64,000 nucleotides of DNA from Castor canadensis (taxonomy: Eukaryota; Chordata; Mammalia; Rodentia; Castoridae). Shown piece by piece: positions 42,841-54,890 of this stretch. The notes below the pieces were generated by a model that did no database searches, was not told the DNA's origin, and worked only from the letters and a program-made list of their open reading frames with translations. The first letter of the stretch is position 1, and every line of letters begins with the position of its first letter. A program made the translations under genes and the position numbers. The DNA is taken from assembly GCF_047511655.1 (NCBI RefSeq), contig NC_133394.1, positions 112,429,343 through 112,493,342 on the forward strand. The letters run 5' to 3'.

Positions 42841-44580
42841 CAACTGTTAGAATGGGATAATTGGGAGATTGTTACTTGGGATTTTAAAGTCAAATTTTGA
42901 GGAAGGCTCTTCCCTTGGAACTGGTCAGCTAGCATGGCAGTTACAAAGACGGAGAGTTCACAAGTTTGGGCAGGACAATCCATTTCAGGATGGCTGGCTG
43001 GCATTCCTTTCTTAGAGTTGATATTTTCTTTTTCTTCTGGTCTCTTCCAGGCATCTTTCAATCAGAAATATGTGAACACTAAAAATGTCTTCTCTGCAAA
43101 TCCAATTTGCAGTCACTATAGAGGCAAATTGTGAAATCACAGCTCTCTTTTTTAAGAGAGACTTGTTGGATCTCCCATCCATTGACATGTGATGAGAAAT
43201 TTCTAGAAATTGAATCACTCTAAGTGGCAGCCATAATGACTTCCTTTAAATGACAAGAGATCCTCCCACCAGGCACTTAATTAAAAGTTAGACTCAGACT
43301 GCTGCTGTCTCTGCAACCTACTGGGGTTGTCAGCCATGAGAATTAGGTCCTGTATTGTACAGGGGACAGTAAGACGGTCTTAAGCATTTAACACACCAGA
43401 TGACAGAGTTTGTGTACTAGGTCTAGGATGGCAGAAAAACTCATGGCTTTGTGGCCAACACGGACCAGGTAGAAGTAGGGGACAGTGAGTGCCCAGGTCA
43501 ACCAGGCCATGCTGAAAGAAAACACAGCTCACTCCATATCTTATCAATTGCCATTTTGTGTGATTTAAGACAGTCCAGCATTAAATTTTTAAAAAGTGTG
43601 TGTGAGAGTGGTGTGTGGCAGTCATGGACAGAAATCTAACTGCCAGAGCCTTCAGCAGATAATGCCCCACCAGGAGCTGTGTGGGGCACTTAAGGGTAGC
43701 TCTGTCCTGAGGCATACTAACAATCCCCAAAAAGCCATTTTTACATTTTCTGATAAAGCCTCCCTCTTGCCTACTGGCAGCAGCTGATGAACATTATTTG
43801 AGTTAAGCACTAAAAGCAGCAGGGAGGGTTGAGATAAACCACTGCAGTTATTAACTTACTTGCTGTTTAATGGCATGAAAACCGTCAGTAGTGTGGCAGG
43901 CCTGCCCGGGTTCCCACAGAGAGCCTGCATCTTTTGGGTCTGGCTTATTAATGTTTTACTGGCTGCCCAGAGCTTGTGTTAATTGTCACAGCTGTGCCTG
44001 GGAAGGGTTAGTGCCTGGAAGATGCGTGGTTGGCTCTTCAGTCCAGTGTGCTCCTAGGGCCTGGGTAGATAGAGCGGTGGGTCAGTTTGAAACTTGTCAT
44101 TCTTATTTGGGGCTCTGACTTTCTTCACTTTTTATACCAAGAGATAGCTGTGTTATCCTCATTGTGCGCTCCAACTGTTCCGATATGGCACTTCCCATGT
44201 GTACCAGATAGATATCCAAACTGGCATCTGAGAGATTACTAAAGCCTCTTTTAAGCAGGTGCTATTTTTAGCCTTTTTGCTAAGAGTGACTTAAAGAATA
44301 CATTTGCATCCAAAGCATTCTTTGGAGCAGGTTGACAATTTATAAAAAGTTGTCTTATTAAGGTTTTTGGAACCCTGTATCTTCTTCAAGCTACCAACCC
44401 CAAACTCAAGATATATAAATATTGTATTCAGTTGACAGCCAAACCTAAACTCAGTGTTTACTGAAATATAGTGAGACTGTTGTGTAAATGTAAGTCTTTA
44501 CAAAGTATTTTCTAAAACATAAAATGAACATTTTTATGAAATAATAGAACGGATTCATCTGCATCTTAGATGCATTTTTG
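42841..44580 (+). other. Intergenic, unrecognised
   Basis: About 1.7 kb without recognised repeat or gene. Relatively GC-balanced and repeat-poor, so it could harbour regulatory DNA, but I see no specific site. Confidence 0.5.
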
Positions 44581-44698
44581 TTTTGCATTTTTGGAAGTAG
44601 AGTCTTGCTATGGTAGCCCAGACTGTTTTTAAACTCACAATATTCCTGCCTCAGCCTCCTGAGAGCTGAGATTATAGGCATGTACCACCATGCTGGCT
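44581..44698 (-). repeat. B1-like SINE monomer, antisense
   Basis: GTAGAGTCTTGCTATGGTAG, CTGCCTCAGCCTCCTGAGAG and ATTATAGGCATGTACCACC is the reverse complement of a 7SL-derived B1 unit. Confidence 0.85.
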
Positions 44699-44721
44699 CA
44701 TATCTTTCATTCTTACTTACA

Positions 44722-44808
44722 GGGCTGGGTGCATGGCTCAAGTGGTAGAGCACCTGCCTAGCAAGCACAAGGCCTTGAGTTCAATCCCCAGTAACACACA
44801 CACACACG
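44722..44808 (+). repeat. ID-type SINE monomer (tRNA-like), sense
   Basis: GGGCTGGGTGCATGGCTCAA, GTGGTAGAGCACCTGCCTAG and GAGTTCAATCCCCAG give good Pol III A and B boxes, followed by a CACACACACA tail. It is a free-standing ID unit, opposite in orientation to the B1 directly upstream. Confidence 0.85.
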
Positions 44809-45830
44809 AAGGTAAATCAGTGCTTTTCTTAACTCATTACAAATATCCAAAGTCAACTGAACGAGGCTTGTAGACAGCCTCCTTCTCTTTCGTGGGCACA
44901 TCCAATGGGGGGGATTACATCTGATGGAGAGGCAGAGTGTGAGGGCCATATGGAATCTTCTGGGACACTAGCTATATTCTATTTCTTGAATTAGTAACTG
45001 TTCTAAGATGTGAACCTCTTTGGGGATTTGGGTGTTAAGATGGGTATTAACTTCGCAATTATTATTTGAACTGTACATCAAAGTATTATGCACTATTTAT
45101 ATTATAACATATCTCACAGTAGAATGAATGTATATGGGTATTTTACTTTATTGATCAGTTTTCATACCTAGTGGTATAACGTGTTTGTGGGGTGCCATTG
45201 TGGTTTGTAATACTGAGTCTATGGCATGAAAGTCTACTTGTAACAGCTTGGCATTTTGACTATGGTCCAGTCACCACTCGTCCTAATTCAGAACTATGTA
45301 TTAACAGGTATTCTTCTCTAAACAAGGATCAAGTTAGATAAAAGATTTTCAATATGGAGAAGCAGGACATTAATGAGACAGTGCTGGGGGGTGTTGCACT
45401 AAAGACAAATTTTAGGTACCACTTGATTCTGAGCAATATAAGCTTCTTCCCCTGGCCTGTGGCCCCTATGTCCTCATCTGGGTTCTATTCTTGTGCTGTT
45501 GTTTAGGAACGGTCGTGTCCAGGACGTGCACAAAGCTTCCTTGGGGTGAGGAACAGGGTCTGGAGTGTCTATTGAGGAAGAGCATGGAGAATCAACAAAC
45601 CCCTGGAGTGGTCCGCTCATTGTACAAACACCTAAACAAAACAAAATGAAAACCCAAACACTCACAAAACTCTGTTGAGAATAGTAATGCTGGGTAACTG
45701 TTGCTACTAGAAGTAGAAAGAGCTTTCTGGTTTGGATGGGCTTGTGTTGACCAGAGAGTGAGGAAGGGAGAGGCCAAAGGCCAGAGAGGATGTGCTTCCT
45801 TCCTCCTTGTAATTGTTTGGGCAGTTACCA

Positions 45831-45885
<55 letters not shown>

Positions 45886-46899
45886 ATCTACAGTAGGTGT
45901 TTACCAAGAGTAGATTCTTAGGGAAAAGCAACCTAACTACATAATAGCTTATCTAAATTTATTTGTGTTATATTGTACAGCACACATGCACCTTCTGCTG
46001 TGCTAAGCATTTGAAGCAAATAAACTTTGGAGCCAGTCAGCTTTGTAGTTGAGTGCTTTGGGTCTTACTAGTAGTACATCCTCCAGTAAGTTCTCTTGAC
46101 TGAGTACTGGTTTTCTTTCCTTGTCATTACCTTTCGGGGTTATTTCTGAGATTAGGAACAAGGTAAGGTGCTGGACAAAATTCCTCACCTTATGTACTCA
46201 CTTGATAAATGATAGTAGCAGCAATAGTAGTTGTTTTGGTTGTTCCCCTCTTAGGAAGACACAGTAACCATTTAGACAAAGATTTAAAAATTGTATAGGC
46301 TTTTCTGGGAGTTGTTTCCATTGGTCCAGAGTAGAGGGGTGGTGGAAATACGTAGGTCATTTATTTTGAAAGTTACCCAAAGATTTCCAATAGGAGGAAT
46401 TATTATGTGTTAATTTATTTGTTCAACAGATATTAAATAGAAGTTTGATTTGTGATAGACACAAAGAACTGAGAATGAAATGACAACCAAGATAGATACG
46501 GCTGCCTTTGCTGAGTTTATAGTGCAGGGGATTTCCCACTTGTGTCCTTTCCAGGTTATCTAAGAAACATTCCTTTGGCTACGTTAGAATAAGATCCTTT
46601 GAGAAGTCCATTTGCAGACCTTATCCTCTCAATAGGTCTCCCAGCTGTTTTGGAAAGCAAAAACATTCTGCTTTTTGGGATCCCAAATTCAATTCCAAAA
46701 AGGCCACCAATCATGAACAGGCTATAGCAAATTCAGGCAAGGAAATCTCCTACAACTTCAGGAACCTGGACATTTCCGACATACTCTAGAAGGATTTGAA
46801 TCACTTAATATAGATATCCTGTAAAATTCCACTGTACCGGGATCTTTGTTTACTCAGTTTTTATAGAAGCATTTTCTTCTATCTATAAAGCAAGAAACT
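44809..46899 (+). other. Intergenic with CA microsatellite and relics
   Basis: No gene. It holds a (CA)n run (45835-45883), a MIR-like relic (about 46025-46240) and a fragment of the uncertain old repeat seen at 18585 (about 46410-46530). Otherwise unrecognised. Confidence 0.6.
45835..45883 (+). repeat. (CA)n microsatellite
   Basis: About 23 nearly uninterrupted CA units. Confidence 0.95.
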
Positions 46900-47139
46900 C
46901 AGCAATGAAAAAGGAGCTACTCCCTGACCACTTGCTCCCCTTGGGCCCTCCTTTCCTAAGTAATTGGCTTGAAAAAAATTACTATTTTAATGTGAAAAAA
47001 TTTAAGCTCCAGCTTAGTTTAAAAAATTTTACAGTGAACACTTTGTACCCTCCCCTGGGGTTTATGCATATAACTATATGTGCTTTATCATAGATTATCC
47101 ATCTATTTAGTCCTCCGTCCGTCCATCAATTCATCTTTT

Positions 47140-48035
47140 CTTTTATATATATATTTCATTTTATTAGCATATATTCATTGTATAGGGGGATTCATTGTGC
47201 CAACTCCCTCTAGCCTTACATCATACATTGGTTAGATCACTCCACCATCACCCCCTTGCAGCCCATTTCCCGTCTCACTTAAAGCAATTGCAAGAGTCTC
47301 ATCGTTCTTTTTCATGTATGTGTATGAAGCCCCTCAACCATATTCCCTCACCTCCATCTCCTCCACTCCCCCTCCCCCCCACACACATATCCCCTGCCAC
47401 ACACACATTGTACCTATTTTAAGGTCTTGTCTTTCATTATGAATTCCAAAGTCGATGTTCAAAGGGGTTTCTTGAAGTATTCCCTCTGTGAGTACACTTC
47501 ACTTTGGTCTGTTCTTCCACTACTCTCCCTTATCCCTTCCCTCCCATCCCCCATTATTCAACAGCTTTCAGTGCATATCATTATGTCTCCTGCCTGCACA
47601 GATGTAGTGCATTTTGATATTGCTGATGCTCTATCTTTCTCTATTCCTTTCCCTCCTCCCCTGCCATAGAGTAGTTCCACTGTTACAATCATGTTCTACA
47701 TATGAGTTTGTGTATGAAGAAGCTTGGTTTTGTGTATATGTTATCTTTTGGATTTATCTTCCACATATGAGAGGAAAACATGGACCCTTTGTCTTTCTGA
47801 AGCTGACTTATTTCACTTAACATGATGCCCCCCAATTCCATTCGTTTACCTTCAAACCACATAGTTTTGTCCTTCCTTATGGCTGAATAAAACCCCATTG
47901 TGTACATATAACACATTTTCTTAATTTATTTATCAGTTGTAGGGCATCTCGGCTGTTTCCATGGCTTGGCTGTCATGAACAGTGCTGCGATAAATATCAG
48001 TATGCAAGTGTCTCTGTTGTACCTCATATTTTCTT
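47140..48035 (-). mobile_element. 5'-truncated L1 3' end, antisense
   Basis: The minus strand at 47689-47916 encodes a tract with MCYMYTMGFYSAIRKD and KRMELGGIMLSEIS, homologous to the ORF2 C-terminus of the L1 at 54-61 kb (MEFYAAVKKNE, WMELENIILSEVS). A C-rich L1 3'UTR lies to the left (47195-47410). Inserted into the L1M. Confidence 0.78.
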
Positions 48036-49020
48036 TATTGTATAGTTAAGTAAGTTGCAGATGTCACCATGCTTCTTTTTAAATATTTCAGCTTCCATAA
48101 TGTTAAGTAGACTGTAGTATTTGGTGTAGATTTTCTTTTGATGCAAAATTTACCAACAAGAAAAGACATGCATCTTAAATGTGAATTTGCTGACTTTGAC
48201 AATTCATGCACCCAAATATCCCAAAACATTTTTTGGATATAAGACTGCTCCATCAGACCAGCACGGTCTTATGCCCTTCGAGTCTCCTACCCCACCAAAG
48301 GCAACCACGATTCTGATGTTTTTCCACCATAGATTAGTTGTACTGGTTCTAGAATTTTGAATAAGTGAAATCATAGAGTAAAAACTCAGCATTAGGTTTT
48401 TAAGATTCATCTATATTGTTGAGTACATTAGTAGCTCATTTTTAGTGCTGAATAGCATTCCACATTATGACTATGTCAGAGTTTGTGTCTCTGTTTTTCT
48501 ATTGATGAACACCTGTGCTGTTTCCCATTTGCAGCTATTATAAATAAAGCCACTATGAACATTCTTGTGCAAGTTCTCTGTGAACATGTGCTTTTACTTC
48601 TTTGGGGTAAATGGTTAAGGTTGGAACTGCTGAGTCAAAGATAGGAGTTTGCTTAACTTTATAAAATATTGCCAAATTGTTTTCCAGAGTTAAGTGTACC
48701 ATTTTATACTCCTTTAATACATACATGAGAGCCGTGGTTGATCTCTATCAGGGTTGATAAAGGCCAGAGATTAAATTTTTTGGGCTATTTTAGAATAGCC
48801 CAGTCATGCAAATGGTAACTTTTCAAATTTATTAAATGTCCATGAAGAACCAACTTGTGGCTTCTGTGGGCTATTTCCTATTTTGTTGATTTTCATACCT
48901 GTTTTTATTCTTTTCTTCTTGTTTTGGTTTTTTTGCTCTTCTACATTCTTCAACTTTGTAAGATGGAGGATTAGCTCACTTATTTTACTTTTCTCATTTT
49001 CTAAAAATGCATCTTCAGCA

Positions 49021-49226
49021 GCCGGGAACCAGTGGCTTATGCCTATAATCTTAGCTACTCAGAAGGCAGAGATCAGGAGGATCATGGTTTGAAGCCAGCC
49101 CGGACAAATAGTTCACAAGACTCTATTTTGAAAAACCCTTCACAAAAATAGGGCTGGTGGAGTGGCTCAAGGTGAAAGTCCTGAGTTCAAACCCCAGTAC
49201 CACAAACAACAACAACAACAAAAAAA
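49021..49226 (+). repeat. B1-dID composite SINE
   Basis: GCCGGGAACCAGTGGCTTATG, CAGAAGGCAGAGATCAGGAGG, GGGCTGGTGGAGTGGCTCAA and CCTGAGTTCAAACCCCAGTA, with a CAACAACAACAAAAAA tail. Inserted into L1M no. 1. Confidence 0.9.
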
Positions 49227-50464
49227 CATGTTAAGCTATAAAAAATTTCTCTAAGAATTACTTTAGACATACTCCATAAATTTTGATGTACTATATTTTA
49301 TTACTATTAGTTGAAATATTTTCTAACTCTGTGATTTAGAAGCAAGTTGCCTAGTTCCCCAATATATAGGAAAATTTCTAGGTATATTTTTTGTACTAAT
49401 TGCTAATTAAAATCCATTGTGACTGATAACATACTTTATAATTTTCAGTCATTTGATTTTATTAAAATTTGTCTGATGACCCAGATATGGTCTATATTGG
49501 AAATATTCTATAGGCACTTGAAAAACGTGTATTTAAAATTTTTGGGTTTAGTGTTTTGTATTTGTGCTTGATTATTTGCTTTTTATTGAAAAAACTAATA
49601 GTTTAACTTAATGGTTTTACGCTACCATTTTGTCTATATTTTTTCTAAATTACAATGGGTTTATGCATTTAAATTATTAACCAAGTAAAGTTATTCATTA
49701 TATTTTCTGGGTCACCATTACATGTTACTTATTAAAAAGTAGAAGAGCTCATGGGCTGAATAAATAGAGAAATTTTACAAAACAAAAATAGATGCATGTC
49801 ATTCTCATACATAATGCATACAGTCCCACTGACCGTACCGAGGAGGAAGTGAGGGAGAGTGAAAGGATGGTTTTAGAGGAGATATAGCTGTGTGATTTTA
49901 ACACATTCAACATGTCTTCTCTGGTGTGTCAGAACAGGAATGACTTCATTCTAGAATTAATCCACATTACAAGACGGAATCATTAATTGCTTCATAGTGC
50001 ACCTGGAGTGTTAGTGACACACATTTGTTTAGTGAATGAGTGAAACCAACAATCGCCAGCAAACCCAGGTTGAACTCTGAGGTCATTATACTTGACTGCA
50101 CTTGACTTTCCTGGAGAACCCTGAGGATTGAGTGGGCCACCTTATCTATAGGAGAAACTTTCACGGACTATATCACAAAATATCTATGGTCTTTTCCATG
50201 GTGACTTTCTAAACTGAACTCAAGTCTGCAGGCTGTGAGGGGTTGCAATCTTGAAAAAGCATCCTAAGTCTGAGCATTTGAAAAGCAGGGGGTTGGTTAC
50301 ACAGTCATACTAACAGCATAAGACAGTATAACTGTGAATCAAAAACGCACTTATGTTAATACAGTTATCTTTGGTGATTGGCTACCTTCATGAAGTGCTA
50401 CTGGTGAGGAAAATATGTAAGTGTGGGGAGGTAAAGTGGCATACTGTCCCTGTTAATAAAACAT

Positions 50465-50900
50465 GACTGCTTTAAAGCACATATTAGTTGTACAAAGGAG
50501 TCTCATTGTGGTATTTCCACACATGGATACAATATACCTTGATCAAATTCACGCCCTCGATCCCTTCTTCTCATTGATTCTACCCCCTTCTTAAAACAAT
50601 TTCAACAGGTTTCATCATTCTGTTTTCATATTTGGGTATAAAGCACTTTGACCATATTCACCCCACCCCATGCCACTGATACCCACCCCCAAACAAGACC
50701 TGTTTTACATTTCTGTTTTCCTGTTATTTATTTTTAAAGCCTAGATTCCACATGTGAAAGAGAACATGTGATAGCTATCTTTCTCTGTCTGGCTTATTTC
50801 ACTTAACACGATGATCTCTAGTTCCATCCAGTTTGCGTAATTTCATTCTTTATGGCTGAGTAATACCCTATTGCGTATATACATTGTGTAATTTTTTTGT
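50465..50900 (-). mobile_element. 5'-truncated L1 3' end, antisense
   Basis: TTAGTTGTACAAAGGAGTCTC, GTGGTATTTCCACACATGG, TTGATCAAATTCACGCCCTC, then TTATTTCACTTAACACGATG and TTTATGGCTGAGTAATACCC. The last phrases mirror the ORF2 C-terminal region. Confidence 0.75.
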
Positions 50901-50907
50901 GTGTAAT

Positions 50908-51012
50908 CTTTTTTTGAGAAAGAGTCTTACTGTGTAGCTGGTCTGAACTTGTGATCCTCCTGCCTCTGCCTCCCAAATGTTGGGATTACAGGTGTATGCC
51001 ACCACACCTGAC
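50908..51012 (-). repeat. B1-like SINE monomer, antisense
   Basis: GAGAAAGAGTCTTACTGTGT, GATCCTCCTGCCTCTGCCTC, CAAATGTTGGGATTACAGG and GCCACCACACCTG, the reverse complement of a B1 unit. Confidence 0.88.
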
Positions 51013-51044
51013 ATCAGATTAAATGTTATATAAATATCAATTAG

Positions 51045-51125
51045 ACAGAGAAGATTAGCATGGCCCCTGTGCAAGGATGACACGCAAATTCGCAAAGTGT
51101 TCCATATTTTAAAAAATAAATAAAT
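51045..51125 (+). pseudogene. 5'-truncated U6 snRNA retropseudogene
   Basis: ACAGAGAAGATTAGCATGGC, then CCCTGTGCAAGGATGACACG, CAAATTCGCAAAGTGTTCCA and TATTTT match U6 snRNA from about nt 40 to its 3' end with a few substitutions, followed by an AAAAAATAAATAAAT tail. Flanked by AAATATCAATTAG (51032-51044) and AAATATCAACTAG (51126-51138), a 12/13 target-site duplication. That is the mark of LINE-mediated retrotransposition; no functional promoter remains. Confidence 0.9.
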
Positions 51126-51620
51126 AAATATCAACTAGCTTAAGTTGGTCTGAAATGCTAATCAAACATATCTATACTGATTTTTATCTACTTATTCTGT
51201 CAATTGTTAAGGATTGTTAAAATTTCCACTTATAATAGCAAGCTTTAAAATTTCTTCCATTATGAGTTTCATCAATTTTTGTTTTATAATTATAAAACAC
51301 ATTTTACCTTCTTTATGAACTGACCATTTTATCATTGTCAAATATCTTTCTTTAGATAATAATACTTTCTTTTGAAAATCTCCTTTGCCTGATATTAATA
51401 CATTCAGATCAACTTTCTTATATTTGATGTTTACACATTTTTTCCATTCTTCACTGTTTCCCTGGTTATATCTTTTTATTGAAAGAGTTTTCCTCCTGTA
51501 AATATTTAGAAACTCTGTTATAATCCACTTTGTAATCTATGTCATTATTTGAAATGTTTAGTTAATTTATGTCTAATATCATTATTGATGTGATTAGTGT
51601 TCTGTTATCTACTGTCAAAA

Positions 51621-51859
51621 ATCAAACCATTAAAAAAGCTAACAGTCTAAATGCCCACAGGTTATGTGGGTGAGGAATCGGAAAATGGACAGTGGTAATG
51701 GCTGTTCTGTGCCCCATGCTGTCGTGGGCTCAGATGGATAACTCAGATGACTGAGTTGGAATATCCAGTGTGAGAGGATCACTTTAAAGGAACTTCTTCA
51801 CTCCCATAGTTGATACCAGGACTGCAGTGGCTGAAAGACAGGCTCATCAGGGACCTATA
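51621..51859 (+). other. Intergenic segment between the two L1M elements
   Basis: About 240 bp, weakly resembling an old transposon relic, not identified. Confidence 0.4.
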
Positions 51860-52069
51860 TCCACCTCTGTAGCATCATACAGAACAATCTCACTGTCCTA
51901 AAAAATCTCTGTGCCTTTTCTACTCGTCTTTCTCTCTTTCCTGGCCTCTGGCAAGCACTAATCTTTTTCCTTTATAATTTTTCCTTTCCCAAAATGTCAT
52001 AGTTAAAATTGGATAGCATGTATCCTTCTCAGGTTGGCTTTTTTCACATAACACTATGCCCTTGGTTTT

Positions 52070-52488
52070 GCTGTGGTTATATGTGGGTTGAGTATGTTCT
52101 CCAAGGCCTCAGGTGTTGGGAGCTTGGTCCCCAGTGTGGCAGCGTTGGGAGCTGGCATGGAACCTTTAAAGAGATGGGGCCTAGGGGGAAGTAATTAGAT
52201 AATTCCTCAATTATGTAATTGTCCTCAGAAGGAACTGATGTAGTTCTTGTGGGACCCTGGATAGTTCTCATGAGAGCATTGTTACAAAATCCAAGCATTG
52301 CCTGTCCTCAGTCTCTCTCTGACTTCCTGCTCACCATGACAGGAAGTAACCACAGAGGCCCTCATCAGAGCTGGGTATATGCCAGCACTATGCTTTTGAA
52401 TCTTAGCTGTGAACTAAATAAACCTCTTTTCTTTATAAATATAGCTTCAAGTATTTTGTTGTAGAAATGGAAAATTAACAAATACAAG
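52070..52488 (+). mobile_element. MaLR-type solitary LTR, sense
   Basis: GTGTTGGGAGCTTGGTCCCC, AGAGATGGGGCCTAGGGGGA, GTAATTAGATAATTCC, TTCTCATGAGAGCATTG, AATAAACCTCTTTTCTTTAT and AAAATTAACAAATACA follow an MST/MLT-like LTR including its AATAAA region. No internal retroviral coding sequence. Family name from memory. Confidence 0.62.
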
Positions 52489-53059
52489 TTTCCTTCATAT
52501 CTTTGCATGGCTTGATAACTTACATTTTAGTGTTGTATAATATTTCATCATCTAGATGTACCATAGTTTATTTATCACTCACCTACTGAAAGACATCATG
52601 GTTATTTACATGTTTAGGTAATTACAAAAAAGTATAGGTTTTATATAAAAATTGTGAGTTTTCATGTAGCCATAAATTTCCAGTGCGTTTGGGTAAACAC
52701 AAAGGAGTGTAATGAATAGATTATGGCAAGAGTCTGTTTAGTTTTGTGAGGCAACTGACAAGCTGTCTTTCAAATGTCTGTACCATTTTCCATTCCTACC
52801 AATAGTGAATGAGAATCCTGGTGGTCTACAGCCTTACCAACACCTGGCATTGCCAGTGGATTTGGGCCAATGATTAGCCCACTGTTGCTCCAACTTGAAA
52901 CTCCTCTGACGACACAGAATGTTAAATATCGTTTTAGTAATTGCCACCCATGTATCTTCTTTGGTAGGGTGTCCACTCAGGTCTTTTGCTTATTTTTTAA
53001 TTGTGTTAATTTTCTTATTGTTGAATTTTAAGAGTTCTTTATATATTTTTGGATAATAA

Positions 53060-53272
53060 TATTTATTTATTTATGTTCTGGTGGTACTGAGATTTTAACT
53101 CAGGTACTGCTCTTGCCAGGCAAGTGCTCTACCACTTGAACTATGCCCCCAGCCTTTTAGGCTTTAGTTTGTTTTTCAGATAGGGTCTCACACTTTTTGT
53201 CTGTGACTGGCCTTGGATTGTGATCCTCCTACCTGCCTAGCTGGGATTACAGCTGTGCACCAAACCCAGCCA
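53060..53272 (-). repeat. B1-dID composite SINE, antisense
   Basis: GTTCTGGTGGTACTGAGATT, CTTGCCAGGCAAGTGCTCTA, CCACTTGAACTATGCCCCCAG, then GATAGGGTCTCACAC and GGGATTACAGCTGTGCACC. Splits the L1M ORF2 at GGATAATAAT | AATAATCC, which gives an AATAAT duplication. Confidence 0.88.
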
Positions 53273-54627
53273 ATAATCCTTTATGATATGTGTCTTTAGT
53301 AAATATTTTCCTCTAGTCTATGGCTTGTCTGTTCATTCTCTGTAACTGTCTCCACAAGCAAAAGTTGTTAATTGTATCGGAATCCAACTTACTGATTATT
53401 TTTTTCATAGATCATGCCATTTGTGTTGTGACTAAAAACTTCATTGCAATATCCAAGGTCATATATATTTTCTTCTTTATTGTAGGAGTTTTATAGTTTT
53501 GTGTTTTCCCATTTAGGTTTTTAAGTTTTTAAAAACCTAAATTTTTAAAAATTAGTTTTTAAGTTTTATGGAAAAAATCCTGTCATGATCAAAGATCAGT
53601 TGACTGTATTTATGTGAAGGTATCTATAAGTTCTCCATTCTGCTCTATAGGTCTTTGTCTATTCTGTTACCAATACCACACTGCCTTGATTATGTAGCTT
53701 TATAGTAAGTGTTGAAGTTTGGTATTGTCAGTCTTCAAACTCTGTTTTCTCCTTCAATAGTAAGTTGACTATTCTGGATGTTTTGCCTCTCCATATAACC
53801 TTTCAACTCTGTTTATTGAAAGTAACAGATTAGATTTTGACTGAGATTGCATTGAATCTATACATTAAGTTGGAAAGAATTAACATCTTGATAATATTGA
53901 GTTTTCTTATCCATGAACATGAAGTATCTCTTCTTTTATGCAACACATTTTGTTACATTTATACTGTATTTCATTTTTTGGACCCAATGTAAATGGCAAC
54001 ATTTTTAATTTCAAATTCTACTTGTTCATTGCTGATATATAAGAAAGTGATTGCTTTTTAGGTACAGTAAGCCCATCTTATTTGCAGATTTATTATACAG
54101 TTTTGACTAAGTGTGGTAAAATAATAATAATAATACAATCAAAAGAATTTCTAAAACAAACATTTTTGAAGAACTTGCCCAGAGAGATTCCAAGATGGTG
54201 ACTAGAGGGAGGAAGCAGAAAGCTTGCTTCCTAAAGTAAAATCTTGGAGAGACGCTGGAGAAACACATTGCAGGAAAAACCACCAAGAAGAGGCAAAACT
54301 CCGACACCTCCACACCCCCAGCCTGCGAATAGCATCCCACTCCACGTTAAACGGAGAAACCAGGAGGGCTCCTGTGCCACCAGACACCAGCTCCTACTGG
54401 CTCGAAAGAAGCAGACCACCAGGTGAGCTAAGAGGCACATGGTACTCCCACAAACAACACTGGGCCAGATCAGCATAGCCCCCTGGACAGACTGATGCCC
54501 ATGCAGGGAAAAAAGAGAAAAAACCAAACTGAATAAACAACAACAACAACAAAAAGACACGTAGCAAAGAGGGGGTGGGCGCCCTGAGTGCCGAAGGTGG
54601 GAGAGGAGCAATCCCTCAGGGAACTTT

Positions 54628-54890
54628 AAATAAACAAGCCGGCTGGAGAAGGCAGGAGTGGCAGCCCCCGCCCAGCAATCTTGGAGCAGGAAAGCTTGTA
54701 ACAGTGGCTGTGTGAGGAAAGCTCCACTGGAGAGAGGGTAAGGGACACTTTCCATGTGAGATGTAAATAAACAAGCTGGCCAGAGAAGGAGGGTGTAGCA
54801 CCACCTCCCCCAGTGTGCTTGGAGAGGGGAAGGCTTGTAGCAATGGCTGTCGCACCCAGGAGAACTCTAAATAAACAAAGCCTGAGGGGC
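54628..54890 (+). repeat. Tandem monomer-like units in the L1 5'UTR
   Basis: A unit starting AAATAAACAAGC and ending with CTTGTAACAGTGGCTGT spans 54628-54711. It recurs at 54765-54850 (AAATAAACAAGC ... CTTGTAGCAATGGCTGT), and a third partial start lies at 54869. A second diverged pair follows: TTTGATGAGACAACAAC at 55034 and 55149, each leading to a CATTTGAACTTGGG. Confidence 0.75.

Larger units (their letters stand above)
46900..51620 (-). mobile_element. Ancient L1M-type LINE no. 1, antisense, interrupted
   Basis: L1M phrases in antisense order: 3'UTR (46960-47139 and 48040-48240, AAGTAAGTTGCAGATGTCACC, TTGATGCAAAATTTACCAAC), ORF2 C-terminal DNA (48240-48730, AATAGCATTCCACATTATGA, AAAGCCACTATGAACATTC), internal ORF2 (49240-49550, CAGATATGGTCTATATTGG) and further 5' (51140-51620). 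Interrupted by a younger L1 3' end, a SINE, another L1 3' end, a B1 and a U6 copy. 49700-50464 is unrecognised. Confidence 0.7.

Noticed and set aside
44722..44808. tRNA gene suggested by good A and B boxes
   Set aside because: It is an ID-type SINE monomer with a CA-rich tail; the same unit occurs in many copies and lacks a proper acceptor stem and anticodon arm.
45835..45883. CRISPR-like or satellite array
   Set aside because: Simple CA dinucleotide microsatellite in a mammalian genome; no spacers.
51024..51110. Functional full-length U6 snRNA gene
   Set aside because: The first 40 nt are absent, replaced by a target-site duplication; substitutions in the body and a retroposition A-tail are present, with no upstream PSE/TATA.
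54231..54755. 174-codon minus-strand ORF in the L1 5'UTR
   Set aside because: No recognised domain and it lies within the repetitive 5'UTR. An L1 antisense ORF0-like peptide is possible in principle, but nothing supports it here.
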